Assembly: GCA_014859965.1 (NCBI GenBank)
Contig: JACZKQ010000116.1
Span: 1 to 61,495 of the forward strand
From: Phycisphaerae bacterium
Lineage (GTDB): Bacteria > Planctomycetota > Phycisphaerae > Sedimentisphaerales > Anaerohalosphaeraceae
DNA length: 61,495 nucleotides
Direction of reading: 5' to 3'
The notes beneath the pieces were generated by a model that saw nothing but the letters and a program-made list of their open reading frames with translations, ran no database searches and had not been told where the DNA came from. This document shows, in pieces, positions 17,897-26,532 of this stretch (position 1 is its first letter; each line of letters starts with the position of its first letter). The translations under genes and the position numbers were made by a program.

Positions 17897-18596
17897 CCGT
17901 GCGGTCTTCGGCTTCGAGCAGGCCGAGGCGGGTAAGGGCATTCTTGGCGGCTTTCTGCTCGGCATCCTTTTTTGTGACGCCCCACGCGCTGGGATAGCGC
18001 TGGCGTGCAATGACGACGCACACTTCAAAGCACTTGTTGTGGTCGGGTCCCTTCTCATCGAGGACTTCGTAGAGCGGCGTCTGGTTCTGCGTCTGCTGTG
18101 CATGCTGCTGGAGGAGCGATTTGAAATTCTCCTGGTGCTGCTGGGCATCGGCCTGATCGATGAGAGGGCCGTAGATGCGGAGAATAAAACGCTCGGCGTG
18201 CTCAAAGCCGCCGTCGAGGCAGATTGCGGCAATCACGGCCTCAAGTATGCCGGCCGCGATGGAGCCGGACATAGCCCGTGTCTTTTCCATGCCTTTGCCG
18301 ACGTGGGCGAAATTCTGAAGTCCCATCTGGGCGGCAAGCCAGGCGCAGGTCTTTCGGGAAACTAGCATGCTCTTAATCTTGGTGAGGTCGCCTTCGAGAT
18401 ATTCAGGGAACCGCGTGAAAAGCGTTTTGCAGATGACCAAGGCGAGGATTGAGTCGCCGAGGAATTCAAGCCGTTCGTTGCTGAGCAGTCGCGAATCGGC
18501 CAGCGAGGAGTGAGTAAGGGCTTCGTCGAGGATAGCCGGGTTTTGAAAACGATAATCCAACAGCTCCTGGAGCTGTTCGCGCATCTGGTCGTCCAT
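17886..18596 (-). CDS. rnc: Ribonuclease III
   Basis: Double-strand-specific endoribonuclease that processes rRNA precursors and regulates mRNAs. From the ATG at 18596 it is 236 aa. The signature ERLEFLGDS with catalytic acidic residues is at 41-49, a second acidic site is in EAVIAAICLDGG, and a C-terminal double-stranded-RNA-binding domain spans about 155-225 (PLYEVLDEKGPDHNKCFEV, KKDAEQKAAKNAL). A GTG at 18623 is in frame, but AGGA lies about 9 nt before the ATG and family members begin close to this point. It has its own promoter and a leader hairpin. Confidence 0.93.
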   Translation of the reverse strand: MDDQMREQLQELLDYRFQNPAILDEALTHSSLADSRLLSNERLEFLGDSILALVICKTLFTRFPEYLEGDLTKIKSMLVSRKTCAWLAAQMGLQNFAHVGKGMEKTRAMSGSIAAGILEAVIAAICLDGGFEHAERFILRIYGPLIDQADAQQHQENFKSLLQQHAQQTQNQTPLYEVLDEKGPDHNKCFEVCVVIARQRYPSAWGVTKKDAEQKAAKNALTRLGLLEAEDRTATR

Positions 18597-18637
18597 CTGT
18601 TCTTGTCCTGTCAACAGGCACAAGCAAGCAGAGTACG

Positions 18638-18659
18638 AAAGCCGCCGAGAGGCGGCTTT
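18638..18659. promoter_or_regulatory. Leader hairpin in the rnc 5' untranslated region
   Basis: A 9-bp perfect stem (AAAGCCGCC at 18638-18646, GGCGGCTTT at 18651-18659) with a 4-nt loop. On the rnc transcript it lies between the predicted start (about 18685) and the start codon (18596). It could be a site for RNase III self-cleavage or a weak terminator of transcription coming from the STAS gene; the T tract is short (three). Confidence 0.55.
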
Positions 18660-18691
18660 GGCAGCCGGCTTGCCGATCTCATTCGCCGTGT

Positions 18692-18719
18692 ATTATACAC
18701 ATACGCCGGAGACTGTCAA
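18692..18719 (-). promoter_or_regulatory. Consensus sigma70 promoter of rnc
   Basis: Read on the minus strand: TTGACA at 18719-18714, 16-bp spacer, TATAAT at 18697-18692. Both hexamers are perfect, the best promoter in the window. Confidence 0.85.
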
Positions 18720-18781
18720 GGAGTTTGTGCAAGAAGGAGCTGTTTGGAAATGGGCGTTCCGGACCGCTGGGCAGGCGATGC

Positions 18782-19120
18782 TCAGCCGCCGACCAGTTGC
18801 AGCCCCGCCAGTGCGAGGAACTGGTCCTCGACGAACTCAAAAACACCTTCGAGACCCGTTACCGTAAAGACGCTGTAGGTTCTGCGGCTGACGGACGACA
18901 GCACCAGGCGGTGGTTGCAGTCGAGCAGGGCCTTGCGGAGTTTCAACAGCTTGGCGATGCTGGAGGAGGTGATTATACTGACATCGGCGAAATCCACCAC
19001 GACGTCCACGTCCTGTGTTTCCTTCACCATCCCGGTGACGGTCATGAGTTCCTCGCCCAGTTGCGGCTCCTGAGCCAGATTCACCAGGATAATGTTGTCG
19101 GACCAGTTCTGAATACCCAT
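18782..19120 (-). CDS. STAS-domain protein (anti-anti-sigma-factor-like)
   Basis: 112 aa, the length of a single STAS domain as in SpoIIAA/RsbV. The segment VDVVVDFADVSIITSSSIAKLLKL (broken here as VVVDFADVSIITS and SSIAKLLKL) carries serines at about 52-54, where the phosphorylated Ser of this family lies. Such proteins are switched by phosphorylation through partner kinase/phosphatases; no RsbW- or SpoIIE-like partner is encoded in the window. AAGGAG lies before the ATG at 19120. It is in the same direction as rnc, which has a separate promoter. Confidence 0.8.
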   Translation of the reverse strand: MGIQNWSDNIILVNLAQEPQLGEELMTVTGMVKETQDVDVVVDFADVSIITSSSIAKLLKLRKALLDCNHRLVLSSVSRRTYSVFTVTGLEGVFEFVEDQFLALAGLQLVGG

Positions 19121-19487
19121 ATAATCGCTCCTTGTTACGTGATTACGAGAACAGGGAGGGTTATCGACAGCGTTACAGGACAGGTTAATCAGAATTCCGG
19201 CCGGGTGATCGTACCTGCAACAGGCATGTATGTCCGATAACTGCCGTCACCGTTCAAAGGACGACATTAATTGCCTAAGGTCCGGAAATAGGCGGGCGAA
19301 TATAGCGGCGGACGGCGGGAGGTTTTCCGCGGGTACGGGTACACGGGCATCGCGACAATAATCTTGCGATCCGCCGCAGTTTATGATATAATCATTTCAT
19401 CGATACCGACCTGCGCCGGATGCGCAAGGGTGGGTTTTTCGGACCTGTATGCACTGCCGGATCAGGTGATCTCACGGGGTAGGCCTT
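19121..19487. other. Divergent intergenic region
   Basis: 367 bp between the STAS gene (minus) and the protease gene (plus). It holds the promoter at 19364-19392. No open frame, hairpin or repeat worth naming was seen in the rest. Confidence 0.5.
19364..19392 (+). promoter_or_regulatory. Sigma70-type promoter of the retropepsin-like gene
   Basis: TTGCGA at 19364-19369 and a perfect TATAAT at 19387-19392 with a 17-bp spacer; TG precedes the -10 as in extended promoters. Start near 19399 gives a leader of about 90 nt. Confidence 0.7.
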
Positions 19488-21125
19488 ATGGAAAAGAAGC
19501 CGTTTATCTTCAAAACTGGCACCCTTCTTGTTTGCATGTTTTTGTCGGGGCCGTTAACGCTGCGTGCTGAAACTGATGGCTGGCGTCGAGAATCCGTCAA
19601 TGTGCGAGTTGGCGGAGAGAGAACCATCAAGGCGATACGCTATGCAGACGGCAAGAAGCCGCCGCTGCACGAATCCAACAGAAACATGCCGGTGAGAAAG
19701 GTCCGGAAGGAACTCCCCGCGGAAAAGACTTTGTCTGATTGGCCCCAAACGCGGTCAGCCGGTCAGGCCATCATTGCAAACACGATCGATTCGCCGCCCA
19801 TCGACGGCTTTGTCCCGTGGATTACGGTCACCGCCACGAGCAAGCGCGGCGAAGAAGGCGATATGATTGCGGAAACGCACACGCGTATTACAGGCAGCCC
19901 GCTCACCAATGAACCCAACAACTTCGTGATCGGCCTTTTTGATACCGGCGCATCTTCACACGTCATGGGCAACGCGGCCGGGCACAAACTCGGCATCTTC
20001 AGGAGAGGATTGCTTACTCCCAATCTGACGGAAGTCATCGGCGTCACCGGCTCAGTCTATACATGGGTGAGTGAGCCGCTGGCCATTTTCATCGACGGCC
20101 TCGACGCCATCGAACCCAACAGTCCCGCCGAACCGGCCAACCTGGTGTTGAACACCTCCGGCATGGTAGGACAGAGCAACGTTTCGATCCTGGTCGGCGA
20201 CACCCCTGGTCCCGGTGCGCCCGATTTGCCCACCGCCATCGGCGCTCCCATGGCCGTTAACTTCTCCACGTCCATACGAAACGACACTCCCCTCACCGTC
20301 AACTGGCAGGGCGAAACCTTCACCGGGCCGAAAATCGAATGCTATGACCCGTGGGACTGGAACATTCCTGAATACAGCACAAAAGTCCCCCTCCGCCTTA
20401 TCCCCGGTGGTTCCATTTACGTCTCTTACATCCTGGACCTCGAAGCCATTTTCGATCTTATCTTCAGACCGGGAACCCCTTCCATTATCGCGGGCATGGC
20501 TTACCAGAGTCTCTTCTTCGTCAGCAGCGTCGACTGCTACAATCATGGTAAGAACGCCATCGACAAAGATCGGTTTATGTTCGATACCGGTGCACAGGTG
20601 ACCGTTGTCGGAGAAAGAATCGGTGCGCGACTGGGTCTGAATCCCGGCGCTCCGGACTTTATCGCCGAGGTCATCGGCGTCACGGGAGAGGCTTTGGATG
20701 TTCCCGGGTTTTATATTGAGAAACTTGAGATCCCGACGCTCGGCGAATGGCTGAGCTACACCAACGTTCCTGTCCTGCTGCTCGAAATTGCTTCGCCTGA
20801 AGGCGGCACGCTTGACGGCATCATCGGCATGAATCTCTTCAGCGAATATAACATGGTTCTCCACGGCGACTACGTCTCACCGTCTTTGGAACTCGAACCC
20901 ATTCCCCAGGCTCTCATCGGCGACATCGCCGGCACGGGCGACGGTGTTGTCGACTTCCAGGACTTCGCCGTCCTTGCACGCGCCTGGGGCACAACGGCGG
21001 TTCCTCAATCCCCCAATTGGAACGACAGGTGCGATTTGGCGCCGACGGCCGATCCCGACGGAAGAATTGATGAACTTGATCTGGTCACATTCGCTGAACA
21101 CTGGCTCGACCGGGTCAACCAGTAA
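19488..21125 (+). CDS. Secreted two-lobed retropepsin-like aspartyl protease with dockerin-like tail
   Basis: 545 aa. A signal peptide (about 1-27, GTLLVCMFLSGPLTLRAET) is followed by two aspartic-protease-type motifs in one chain: LFDTGASSHVMG with DTGA at 152-155 and MFDTGAQVTVVG with DTGA at 366-369. Each is followed about 30 residues later by the same EVIGVTG string, showing an internal duplication. The second lobe ends in DGIIGMNLF, the hydrophobic-hydrophobic-Gly element of this fold. The C-terminal 65 residues form a dockerin-like pair (GTGDGVVDFQDFAVLARAW and DPDGRIDELDLVTFAEHW). A prokaryotic retropepsin-like enzyme normally dimerises; here both catalytic Asp are on one chain. Target unknown; self-processing of the N-terminal 100 residues is possible. 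Confidence 0.75.
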   Translation: MEKKPFIFKTGTLLVCMFLSGPLTLRAETDGWRRESVNVRVGGERTIKAIRYADGKKPPLHESNRNMPVRKVRKELPAEKTLSDWPQTRSAGQAIIANTIDSPPIDGFVPWITVTATSKRGEEGDMIAETHTRITGSPLTNEPNNFVIGLFDTGASSHVMGNAAGHKLGIFRRGLLTPNLTEVIGVTGSVYTWVSEPLAIFIDGLDAIEPNSPAEPANLVLNTSGMVGQSNVSILVGDTPGPGAPDLPTAIGAPMAVNFSTSIRNDTPLTVNWQGETFTGPKIECYDPWDWNIPEYSTKVPLRLIPGGSIYVSYILDLEAIFDLIFRPGTPSIIAGMAYQSLFFVSSVDCYNHGKNAIDKDRFMFDTGAQVTVVGERIGARLGLNPGAPDFIAEVIGVTGEALDVPGFYIEKLEIPTLGEWLSYTNVPVLLLEIASPEGGTLDGIIGMNLFSEYNMVLHGDYVSPSLELEPIPQALIGDIAGTGDGVVDFQDFAVLARAWGTTAVPQSPNWNDRCDLAPTADPDGRIDELDLVTFAEHWLDRVNQ

Positions 21126-21135
21126 TCGAACCGAA

Positions 21136-21153
21136 GGCGCTTTCTCAAGCGCC
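21136..21153. terminator. Hairpin between convergent genes
   Basis: A perfect 7-bp stem (GGCGCTT, loop TCTC, AAGCGCC) in the 45-bp gap between the protease gene and the convergent pseudopilin gene. A T tract is missing on plus and short on minus, so it is a probable but not classic terminator. Confidence 0.5.
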
Positions 21154-21170
21154 CCGCGGCGAGGGTCAGA

Positions 21171-21950
21171 TCAGTACCCCGACAGCCGGCGGAGGATTTC
21201 TTCAAACTCGGGTCGGTTGTTTCCCGGACCACGTTCCCAATTCCAGTCGCCCTGCGGGTTCCACAACGCTTCATCGAAGATGGCGGGATTGGAGCAGAAA
21301 TTCACATGGCCGTCGGCAAAGAGGGCGTTGACGCCGAGGGGGGTTTGTCTGTTTCTCCGATGCGGCACAACGTCATAGTGCTGGAGGTTGTCGATGGTCA
21401 CGGCTTTGGTGGCGTGAAGATCGTCGAGCCGCTGCTTGCCATACATCCAGTAGTTGTAAGAAGCCCGAACGTGCGAGTCGCCGGCGGGAATATACGTGCC
21501 CCATTCGTGTCGGCCGCTGTCGGTGTAGTAGTTGTACGTGTAATCCCGCCGATAGTCGGTGGCGGACATCCTGTATTGGCTGTTGCAGTAGAACAGTTCC
21601 CCGGTGTCGACGATTCCTTCTTTGTAAAGGGCCGCCAGTTGCATGGGCTCATTGAAGTTGCGGTTTTGTACGCACAGGTATGATTGCCACGGCAGTTCAG
21701 TGGCATACCGGGCGTCGGGCAGGGGCGCCGCCTTGTATGGCACCATCTGGGCCGGGAGTTTGCCGTTATTCGCCTCGGCGTACACCCGCCAGGCGGTGCC
21801 GATGCCTTTGAGGCGGCTGGCGCAACTGATGCGTTTGGCGTGTTCCTTGACTTTGTTCAGGGAAGGCAGCAGCACTGAGAGCAGAATCGCGATAATGGCG
21901 ATGACGACCAGCAATTCGATGAGCGTGAAGCCACGTACTCTCGGCACCAT
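21171..21950 (-). CDS. Planctomycete-type pseudopilin (prepilin N-terminal methylation domain)
   Basis: 259 aa. The N-terminus [22 protein letters not shown] is a textbook prepilin peptidase site with Glu5, followed by a soluble domain that includes a C-terminal [11 protein letters not shown] segment, the ADGH motif common in the large planctomycetal pseudopilin families. Many such genes are found per planctomycete genome and their partners are mostly unknown. AAGGAG precedes the ATG at 21950. The promoter is upstream on the same strand. Confidence 0.85.
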   Translation of the reverse strand: MVPRVRGFTLIELLVVIAIIAILLSVLLPSLNKVKEHAKRISCASRLKGIGTAWRVYAEANNGKLPAQMVPYKAAPLPDARYATELPWQSYLCVQNRNFNEPMQLAALYKEGIVDTGELFYCNSQYRMSATDYRRDYTYNYYTDSGRHEWGTYIPAGDSHVRASYNYWMYGKQRLDDLHATKAVTIDNLQHYDVVPHRRNRQTPLGVNALFADGHVNFCSNPAIFDEALWNPQGDWNWERGPGNNRPEFEEILRRLSGY

Positions 21951-21983
21951 ATTGGCGTCTCCTTTAGTCCTCTTCGGCGGGCT

Positions 21984-22012
21984 ATTATAAGGGTTTGCAC
22001 CGGCGGCGGCAA
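21984..22012 (-). promoter_or_regulatory. Sigma70-type promoter of the pseudopilin gene
   Basis: Read on minus: TTGCCG at 22012-22007, 17-bp spacer, perfect TATAAT at 21989-21984. Predicted start about 27 nt before the ATG. Confidence 0.7.
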
Positions 22013-22238
22013 CACGGAAATGGCGATAACGGCGGGTGGCCGACTAACCTGCGGCTCGGGATTTGTCGTCGGGGCGGTGTTTGGGCGTCTTGCGGCGCGG
22101 GGCTGGTTGTGGTATTCTTGTGGCGGCCTTGTGAGTTTATGTGTCGGGGAACACCCTGCATTGGGACAGGTGACACGGAGGCAGAACTGAATATGGCATT
22201 CGTTGCCATTAACCACCATAAGAATGGAGGATTGCCAA

Positions 22239-23471
22239 ATGAGTACGGAACACGGTGTGTCGGGGTCAAACGGGGCATTTCTTGATCGTCGCAAGTTTGT
22301 GGCGGGGGCGGCGGCGTTGTCCTTTGCGGTGGTCAAGCCCGAGGCGGTTAGGGGCTTTGCGGCCAACGGGAAGATCCGTCTGGGCATAGTCGGCTGCGGG
22401 GGGCGGGGCGGCTGGATCGCCAACCTGTTCAAGCAGAACGGCAACTACGAGATCGTGGCGGTGGCCGACTACTTCAAGGACCGCGCCGACAATGTGGGCG
22501 GCAAGCACAACATTGCTGAAAACAAGCGGTTTACCGGCCTGGCCTGTGACAAGAAGCTGCTGGCGGCCGGGGGTGTCGATGCCGTGGCGATTATCACCCC
22601 GCCGTACTTTCATCCGGAAGAAGCCGCTGTGGCGGTAGATGCGGGTGTTCATGTCTATCTCGCAAAACCCATCGCCGTCGACGTGCCGGGGTGTTTGAGC
22701 ATCGAGGCGAGCGGCAAAAAAGCCGGAGAGAAAAAGCTGTGCTTCCTGGTGGATTTTCAGACGCGGGCCAATGAGCCTTTCATCGAGGCGATCAAGCGGG
22801 TACACGCCGGCGACATCGGCGAGTATTGTTTCGGCCAGGCGAGTTACCTTACAGGCCGCCTCGGCAAACAGGCCGACCCGGGCACGCCGGAGGCGCGGCT
22901 GCGCAACTGGGTCTTCGACAAGGCCCTGTCCGGCGACATTATCACCGAGCAGAACATCCACACATTAGACGTGGCGAGCTGGATCATGAACGCGGCGCCG
23001 GTATTCGCCACAGGTGCGGGCGGACGCAAGGAGCGGACCGACGTGGGCGACTGCTGGGACCATTTTGCGTGTGTGTTCGTGTATCCGAATAACGTGGGCA
23101 TTACCTTTATGTCCAAGCAGTACAAGGAGTTCGGCGAGCCGCAGAGCGGCATTCGCAATCTCATGTTCGGCACGAAGGGCACGCTGGAAACGGAGTACGG
23201 CGGCGAAGTGCTTATCCGCGGTGACAAGTTCTATCGCGGCGGGCGGACGGCGGGGATCTACCAGGAGGGCGCGGTCAACAACATTGTGGCGTTTCACAAG
23301 TCCGTGACTGAGGGCATTTACGACAACCCGACGGTGGCGCCGAGCGTGCGGAGCAACCTGGTGACGATTCTGGGTCGGACCGCGGCCTACACCGGCGAGC
23401 AGGTGTATTGGGACAAGCTTATTAAGAGCACCGAGAGACTTGACGCGCGGCTCGAAGGACTTAAGGCTTGA
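22239..23471 (+). CDS. Tat-exported Gfo/Idh/MocA family oxidoreductase
   Basis: 410 aa. Twin-arginine signal (DRRKFVAGAAALSFAVV), Rossmann motif GIVGCGGRGG, and a C-terminal segment NIHTLDVASWIM with the usual His. The highly conserved EKP is replaced by AKP at about 141-143 (YLAKPIAVD), which removes the Glu of the motif while keeping the Lys and Pro. GGAGG lies 8 nt before the ATG at 22239, so in-frame upstream starts (22203, 22224) are rejected. The next gene, 14 bp downstream, encodes a Tat-exported sugar isomerase-like protein; the two probably act on one substrate in the periplasm. Confidence 0.87.
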   Translation: MSTEHGVSGSNGAFLDRRKFVAGAAALSFAVVKPEAVRGFAANGKIRLGIVGCGGRGGWIANLFKQNGNYEIVAVADYFKDRADNVGGKHNIAENKRFTGLACDKKLLAAGGVDAVAIITPPYFHPEEAAVAVDAGVHVYLAKPIAVDVPGCLSIEASGKKAGEKKLCFLVDFQTRANEPFIEAIKRVHAGDIGEYCFGQASYLTGRLGKQADPGTPEARLRNWVFDKALSGDIITEQNIHTLDVASWIMNAAPVFATGAGGRKERTDVGDCWDHFACVFVYPNNVGITFMSKQYKEFGEPQSGIRNLMFGTKGTLETEYGGEVLIRGDKFYRGGRTAGIYQEGAVNNIVAFHKSVTEGIYDNPTVAPSVRSNLVTILGRTAAYTGEQVYWDKLIKSTERLDARLEGLKA

Positions 23472-23485
23472 CGGAGGAGGTAGTG

Positions 23486-24373
23486 ATGAAACGGGATCGA
23501 TTAACACGACGCGACATGATGGTTCAGGCGGCGGCGTTTGCCGGGGCGCTGCCGTGGGCGACGGCCGCCGTCGCACAGGAGGAGGAGGTCAGGACACGGC
23601 GGCCGCGCGGATTCCGGATCGGCGTGTGCGACTGGAACCTCGGCAAGACGGGCGATCCGGGATCGTTCGAAGCAGCCCGCCAGATCGGGCTCGACGGCGT
23701 CCAGGTGAGCCTTGGGACGGCCGCAAACGATATGCACCTGCGAAAGCCCGAGGTGCAGAAGGCCTTTCTGGAAGCATCCAGGGCTGCCGGGGTGAGGATT
23801 GCCTCGCTGGCGATCGGCGAGTTGAACAACATCCCTTACAAGAGCGACCCGCGCACCGAGGCGTGGGTCAGCGATTCTATAGACGTGTGCAACGCGCTGC
23901 GGGTCAGGGTGGTGCTGCTGGCGTTCTTCGGCAACGGGGACCTCCGCGACGATCCGAAGGGCGTCGACGAGGTGGTCGAACGGCTCAGGAAGATCGCCCC
24001 CAAGGCGGAGGATAAACGCGTCATCCTGGGCATCGAAAGCTGGCTCAGCGCCGCCGACAGCATGGCGATCATCAATCGCGTGGGGTCGCCGGCGGTGCAG
24101 GTGTACTACGATGTGGGCAATTCGCATCTGCGGGGCTACGACATCTATACAGAGATTCGCACGCTGGGCAAGAACATCTGCGAGTTCCACGCCAAGGATT
24201 ACAATCATCTTTTCGGCAAGGGAAAGGTCGACTTCGTGAAGGTTCGCGAGGCGATGGACGCTATCGACTATCGCGGGTGGATTCAAATCGAAGGGGCGAC
24301 CCCGCTCGGCCTTGTCGAATCGTACAAGCAGAATGCCGTATACTTGCGGACGGTGTTTCCGCGGCGGGTGTGA
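23486..24373 (+). CDS. Tat-exported sugar phosphate isomerase/epimerase family protein
   Basis: 295 aa with a twin-arginine signal (LTRRDMMVQAAAFAGALPW) and an AP-endonuclease-2/xylose-isomerase-like TIM barrel. Metal-ligand candidates follow the family order: Glu in ILGIESW, Asp in YYDVGNSH, His in CEFHAKDYNH and Glu in IQIEGATP. Enzymes of this type isomerise or epimerise free keto sugars. The ATG at 23486 has GGAGGAGG upstream and is preferred over the TTG at 23468. It is probably cotranscribed with the preceding oxidoreductase, a common planctomycetal pair. Confidence 0.85.
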   Translation: MKRDRLTRRDMMVQAAAFAGALPWATAAVAQEEEVRTRRPRGFRIGVCDWNLGKTGDPGSFEAARQIGLDGVQVSLGTAANDMHLRKPEVQKAFLEASRAAGVRIASLAIGELNNIPYKSDPRTEAWVSDSIDVCNALRVRVVLLAFFGNGDLRDDPKGVDEVVERLRKIAPKAEDKRVILGIESWLSAADSMAIINRVGSPAVQVYYDVGNSHLRGYDIYTEIRTLGKNICEFHAKDYNHLFGKGKVDFVKVREAMDAIDYRGWIQIEGATPLGLVESYKQNAVYLRTVFPRRV

Positions 24374-24474
24374 GCGCCGCAGGGGCAGGCACGGCGTTCT
24401 GCCGGTGTTTGTGCAGCAGGATAACGGCCGCCGACGCGGCGGACCGGGATTTTTCTGGAATTATTTGTCCGGCA

Positions 24475-24483
24475 TGCTACAAT
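24475..24483 (+). promoter_or_regulatory. Possible extended -10 promoter for the LTA-synthase-like gene
   Basis: TG at 24475-24476, one base, TACAAT at 24478-24483; predicted start about 45 nt before the ATG at 24535. A GC-rich 5-bp hairpin (24428-24442) followed by five T at 24450-24454 lies just upstream and may terminate the isomerase transcript. Both are weak. Confidence 0.35.
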
Positions 24484-24534
24484 TCCGTCTGTAGTGGGGC
24501 TTATGATAGTTTATTTTGAAGCGGAATTGCGCAG

Positions 24535-26532
24535 ATGTCGTTTAGAGGGCGTTCAAAGGCGGACAGCAAAATCGGCGGTGCGGTTGGTGCGATTGCACCG
24601 CCGTCAGCGGCCGATCCTGCGTTTCTGTGGCGGCTGCCCCGCACCGAGACGTTTATCCTGGCCGCAGCCCTGGGTTTGACGGCGGGCGGCAAACTGACCG
24701 TTTTGATCCGTCAGTCGCCAGAGTTCTTCTTTGCGGGCCTTCTTCAGGCGGTCATGCCGGATATTCTCTTTTTTCTGCTTCTTGCGCTGCTGATGCGAAT
24801 GCTGTTTGTTCTGCGGGCGTCGCGCTTGACCGCTCGGGTCAGTCTCTGCCTGGCGGCGCTTGCTCTGTTGTGGTCGATGTGCGATATGGGCTGGCTCATA
24901 CGAAGCGGCGTTCAGCTTCAGCCGGGTATATTGTGGGTTTTTCTGCGGGACACTCGCGATCTTGGACCACTGCTGCTGTCGCATCTCATGGCCAGTATGG
25001 AAATCTTTACCCTGATGGTGTGCGTGTGCGCGACTGGGGTCGGGCTGTTTGTGTGGCGGTTTGCGCATCCTGCGCCGGTTGTGGCGGTTCGGCGCGAACA
25101 CGTGCGGTGGGCGACTGCCAAACTGCTGGTCATGGTCATCCTGCTGGCGATGGGGGTGGTTTTTCAGTCGAGCCTGCGCTCGGCGTTTGCAGGGGAGGTG
25201 TTGGCCTTCAGCAGTCACTGGCACGCGCTGGCGTATTCGACGGTGGGGTGGCGCCAGGACGCCGACAGCCAGGTGGAGACGCGGAATGTGCCGCGCGCCG
25301 GGCAGCGTGACGTGGTCGCGCCGGCTGCGGGGGATATGCCGCATGTGGTTCTGGTGCTGTTGGAGAGTGTCTCGCATTCAATGACGTCGCTGAACGATCC
25401 AAACCTCAGAACGACTCCTTATCTGGCGGAACTGGCCGGGGCGGGCGTGGAGTTTGCACGCACGCACGTTCCCGTGTCGCACACGACGAAGGCTTATTGG
25501 GCGACCTTGACGGGCTCAACACCGGTTATCGAGTCGAATTATGTGGAGGCCGTTCCCGTGGCACAGCCGTACGAGGGGCTGGCCTCAATCCTCGGTAGCG
25601 TCGGGTACACGAGTGCATTCTTCGAGATGTCCAAGGGGAGTTTTGAATGTGCGCCGGGTTTTTTCAAGAATCTGGGCTTTGACTGGGCATGGTTCCGGGA
25701 GAATCTTGGCGACGAAAGCGCCCATTTAGGGTACCTGTCCGGCGACGACTGCCGCATGATCGAGCCCGCTTTGACCTGGCTGACGGCGCAGACGGGGCCG
25801 GCATTGCTGACGATGATTACGTCGGTGTCGCACGATCCCTACGATGTACCGATCTGGTTCGATGACCCCGCCGAGGAACCCTGTGACAAATACGTTCAGT
25901 CGCTGCGGTATACGGACTATTTTCTGAAAATGTTGTGCCACGCGCTGAAGGAGCGGGGACTTGAAGAGAATACGATCCTGTGCATCCTGGGGGATCATGG
26001 GACGAGTTTTCGATCGAATACGGGTTTTGCGAGGTGGAGTCCCTACGAGGAGGTGATCCGGGTGCCCTGGCTGATTCGCTGGCCGGGCCATCTGGAGGCG
26101 GGCGTACGGTGTGACTGGCCGTGTTCTCAACTGGACGTGACGCCGACGCTGTTGAGCCTGTTGGGTTTTGGGATCGACCGCGCGGGGTTCGAGGGCAGGA
26201 ACGCCTTTGTGCCGTCAGATGCCGACCGGCGCCTGTATTTTTCGTCATGGTACTCCAAAAGCCCAATAGGTTTTGTGGAGGGCCGCCGCAAGGTGGTGTA
26301 CTGGCCTTATCTCGACAAGGTTTTTGAGTATGATCTGGCTGCCGACCACGGTGAAGAGGACCCGCGGCGAGTGCTTCCGCCGGCCGCAGAGGCGCTGAAG
26401 GAAGAGATTCTTGAATGGCAGGGCACTTCTCAAATCGTGATCGATTCGAGCCGCTATACGGAGGACCTTCTTTATTCGCATTGGCGAACCTTCAACTCCG
26501 GCCGCAAAGCGTCGGCGTACTACGTGCCGTAG
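24535..26532 (+). CDS. LTA-synthase-like sulfatase-fold membrane enzyme
   Basis: 665 aa. About five transmembrane helices occupy residues 35-225, followed by an extracytoplasmic alkaline-phosphatase-superfamily domain. Likely metal and nucleophile sites are Glu in VLLESVSHS (about 276), Thr in SHTTKAYWATLTG (about 315) and Asp/His in GDHGTSF (about 485), the order seen in LtaS/OpgB/EptA-type phosphoglycerol or phosphoethanolamine transferases. In a Gram-negative planctomycete the substrate is unlikely to be lipoteichoic acid; modification of a surface glycan or lipid with a phospho-group is more likely (inference). The ATG at 24535 has GCGGAA upstream. Confidence 0.8.
   Translation: MSFRGRSKADSKIGGAVGAIAPPSAADPAFLWRLPRTETFILAAALGLTAGGKLTVLIRQSPEFFFAGLLQAVMPDILFFLLLALLMRMLFVLRASRLTARVSLCLAALALLWSMCDMGWLIRSGVQLQPGILWVFLRDTRDLGPLLLSHLMASMEIFTLMVCVCATGVGLFVWRFAHPAPVVAVRREHVRWATAKLLVMVILLAMGVVFQSSLRSAFAGEVLAFSSHWHALAYSTVGWRQDADSQVETRNVPRAGQRDVVAPAAGDMPHVVLVLLESVSHSMTSLNDPNLRTTPYLAELAGAGVEFARTHVPVSHTTKAYWATLTGSTPVIESNYVEAVPVAQPYEGLASILGSVGYTSAFFEMSKGSFECAPGFFKNLGFDWAWFRENLGDESAHLGYLSGDDCRMIEPALTWLTAQTGPALLTMITSVSHDPYDVPIWFDDPAEEPCDKYVQSLRYTDYFLKMLCHALKERGLEENTILCILGDHGTSFRSNTGFARWSPYEEVIRVPWLIRWPGHLEAGVRCDWPCSQLDVTPTLLSLLGFGIDRAGFEGRNAFVPSDADRRLYFSSWYSKSPIGFVEGRRKVVYWPYLDKVFEYDLAADHGEEDPRRVLPPAAEALKEEILEWQGTSQIVIDSSRYTEDLLYSHWRTFNSGRKASAYYVP

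Noticed and set aside
20052..20864. Minus-strand open frame inside the protease gene
   Set aside because: Antisense shadow; no recognisable domain.
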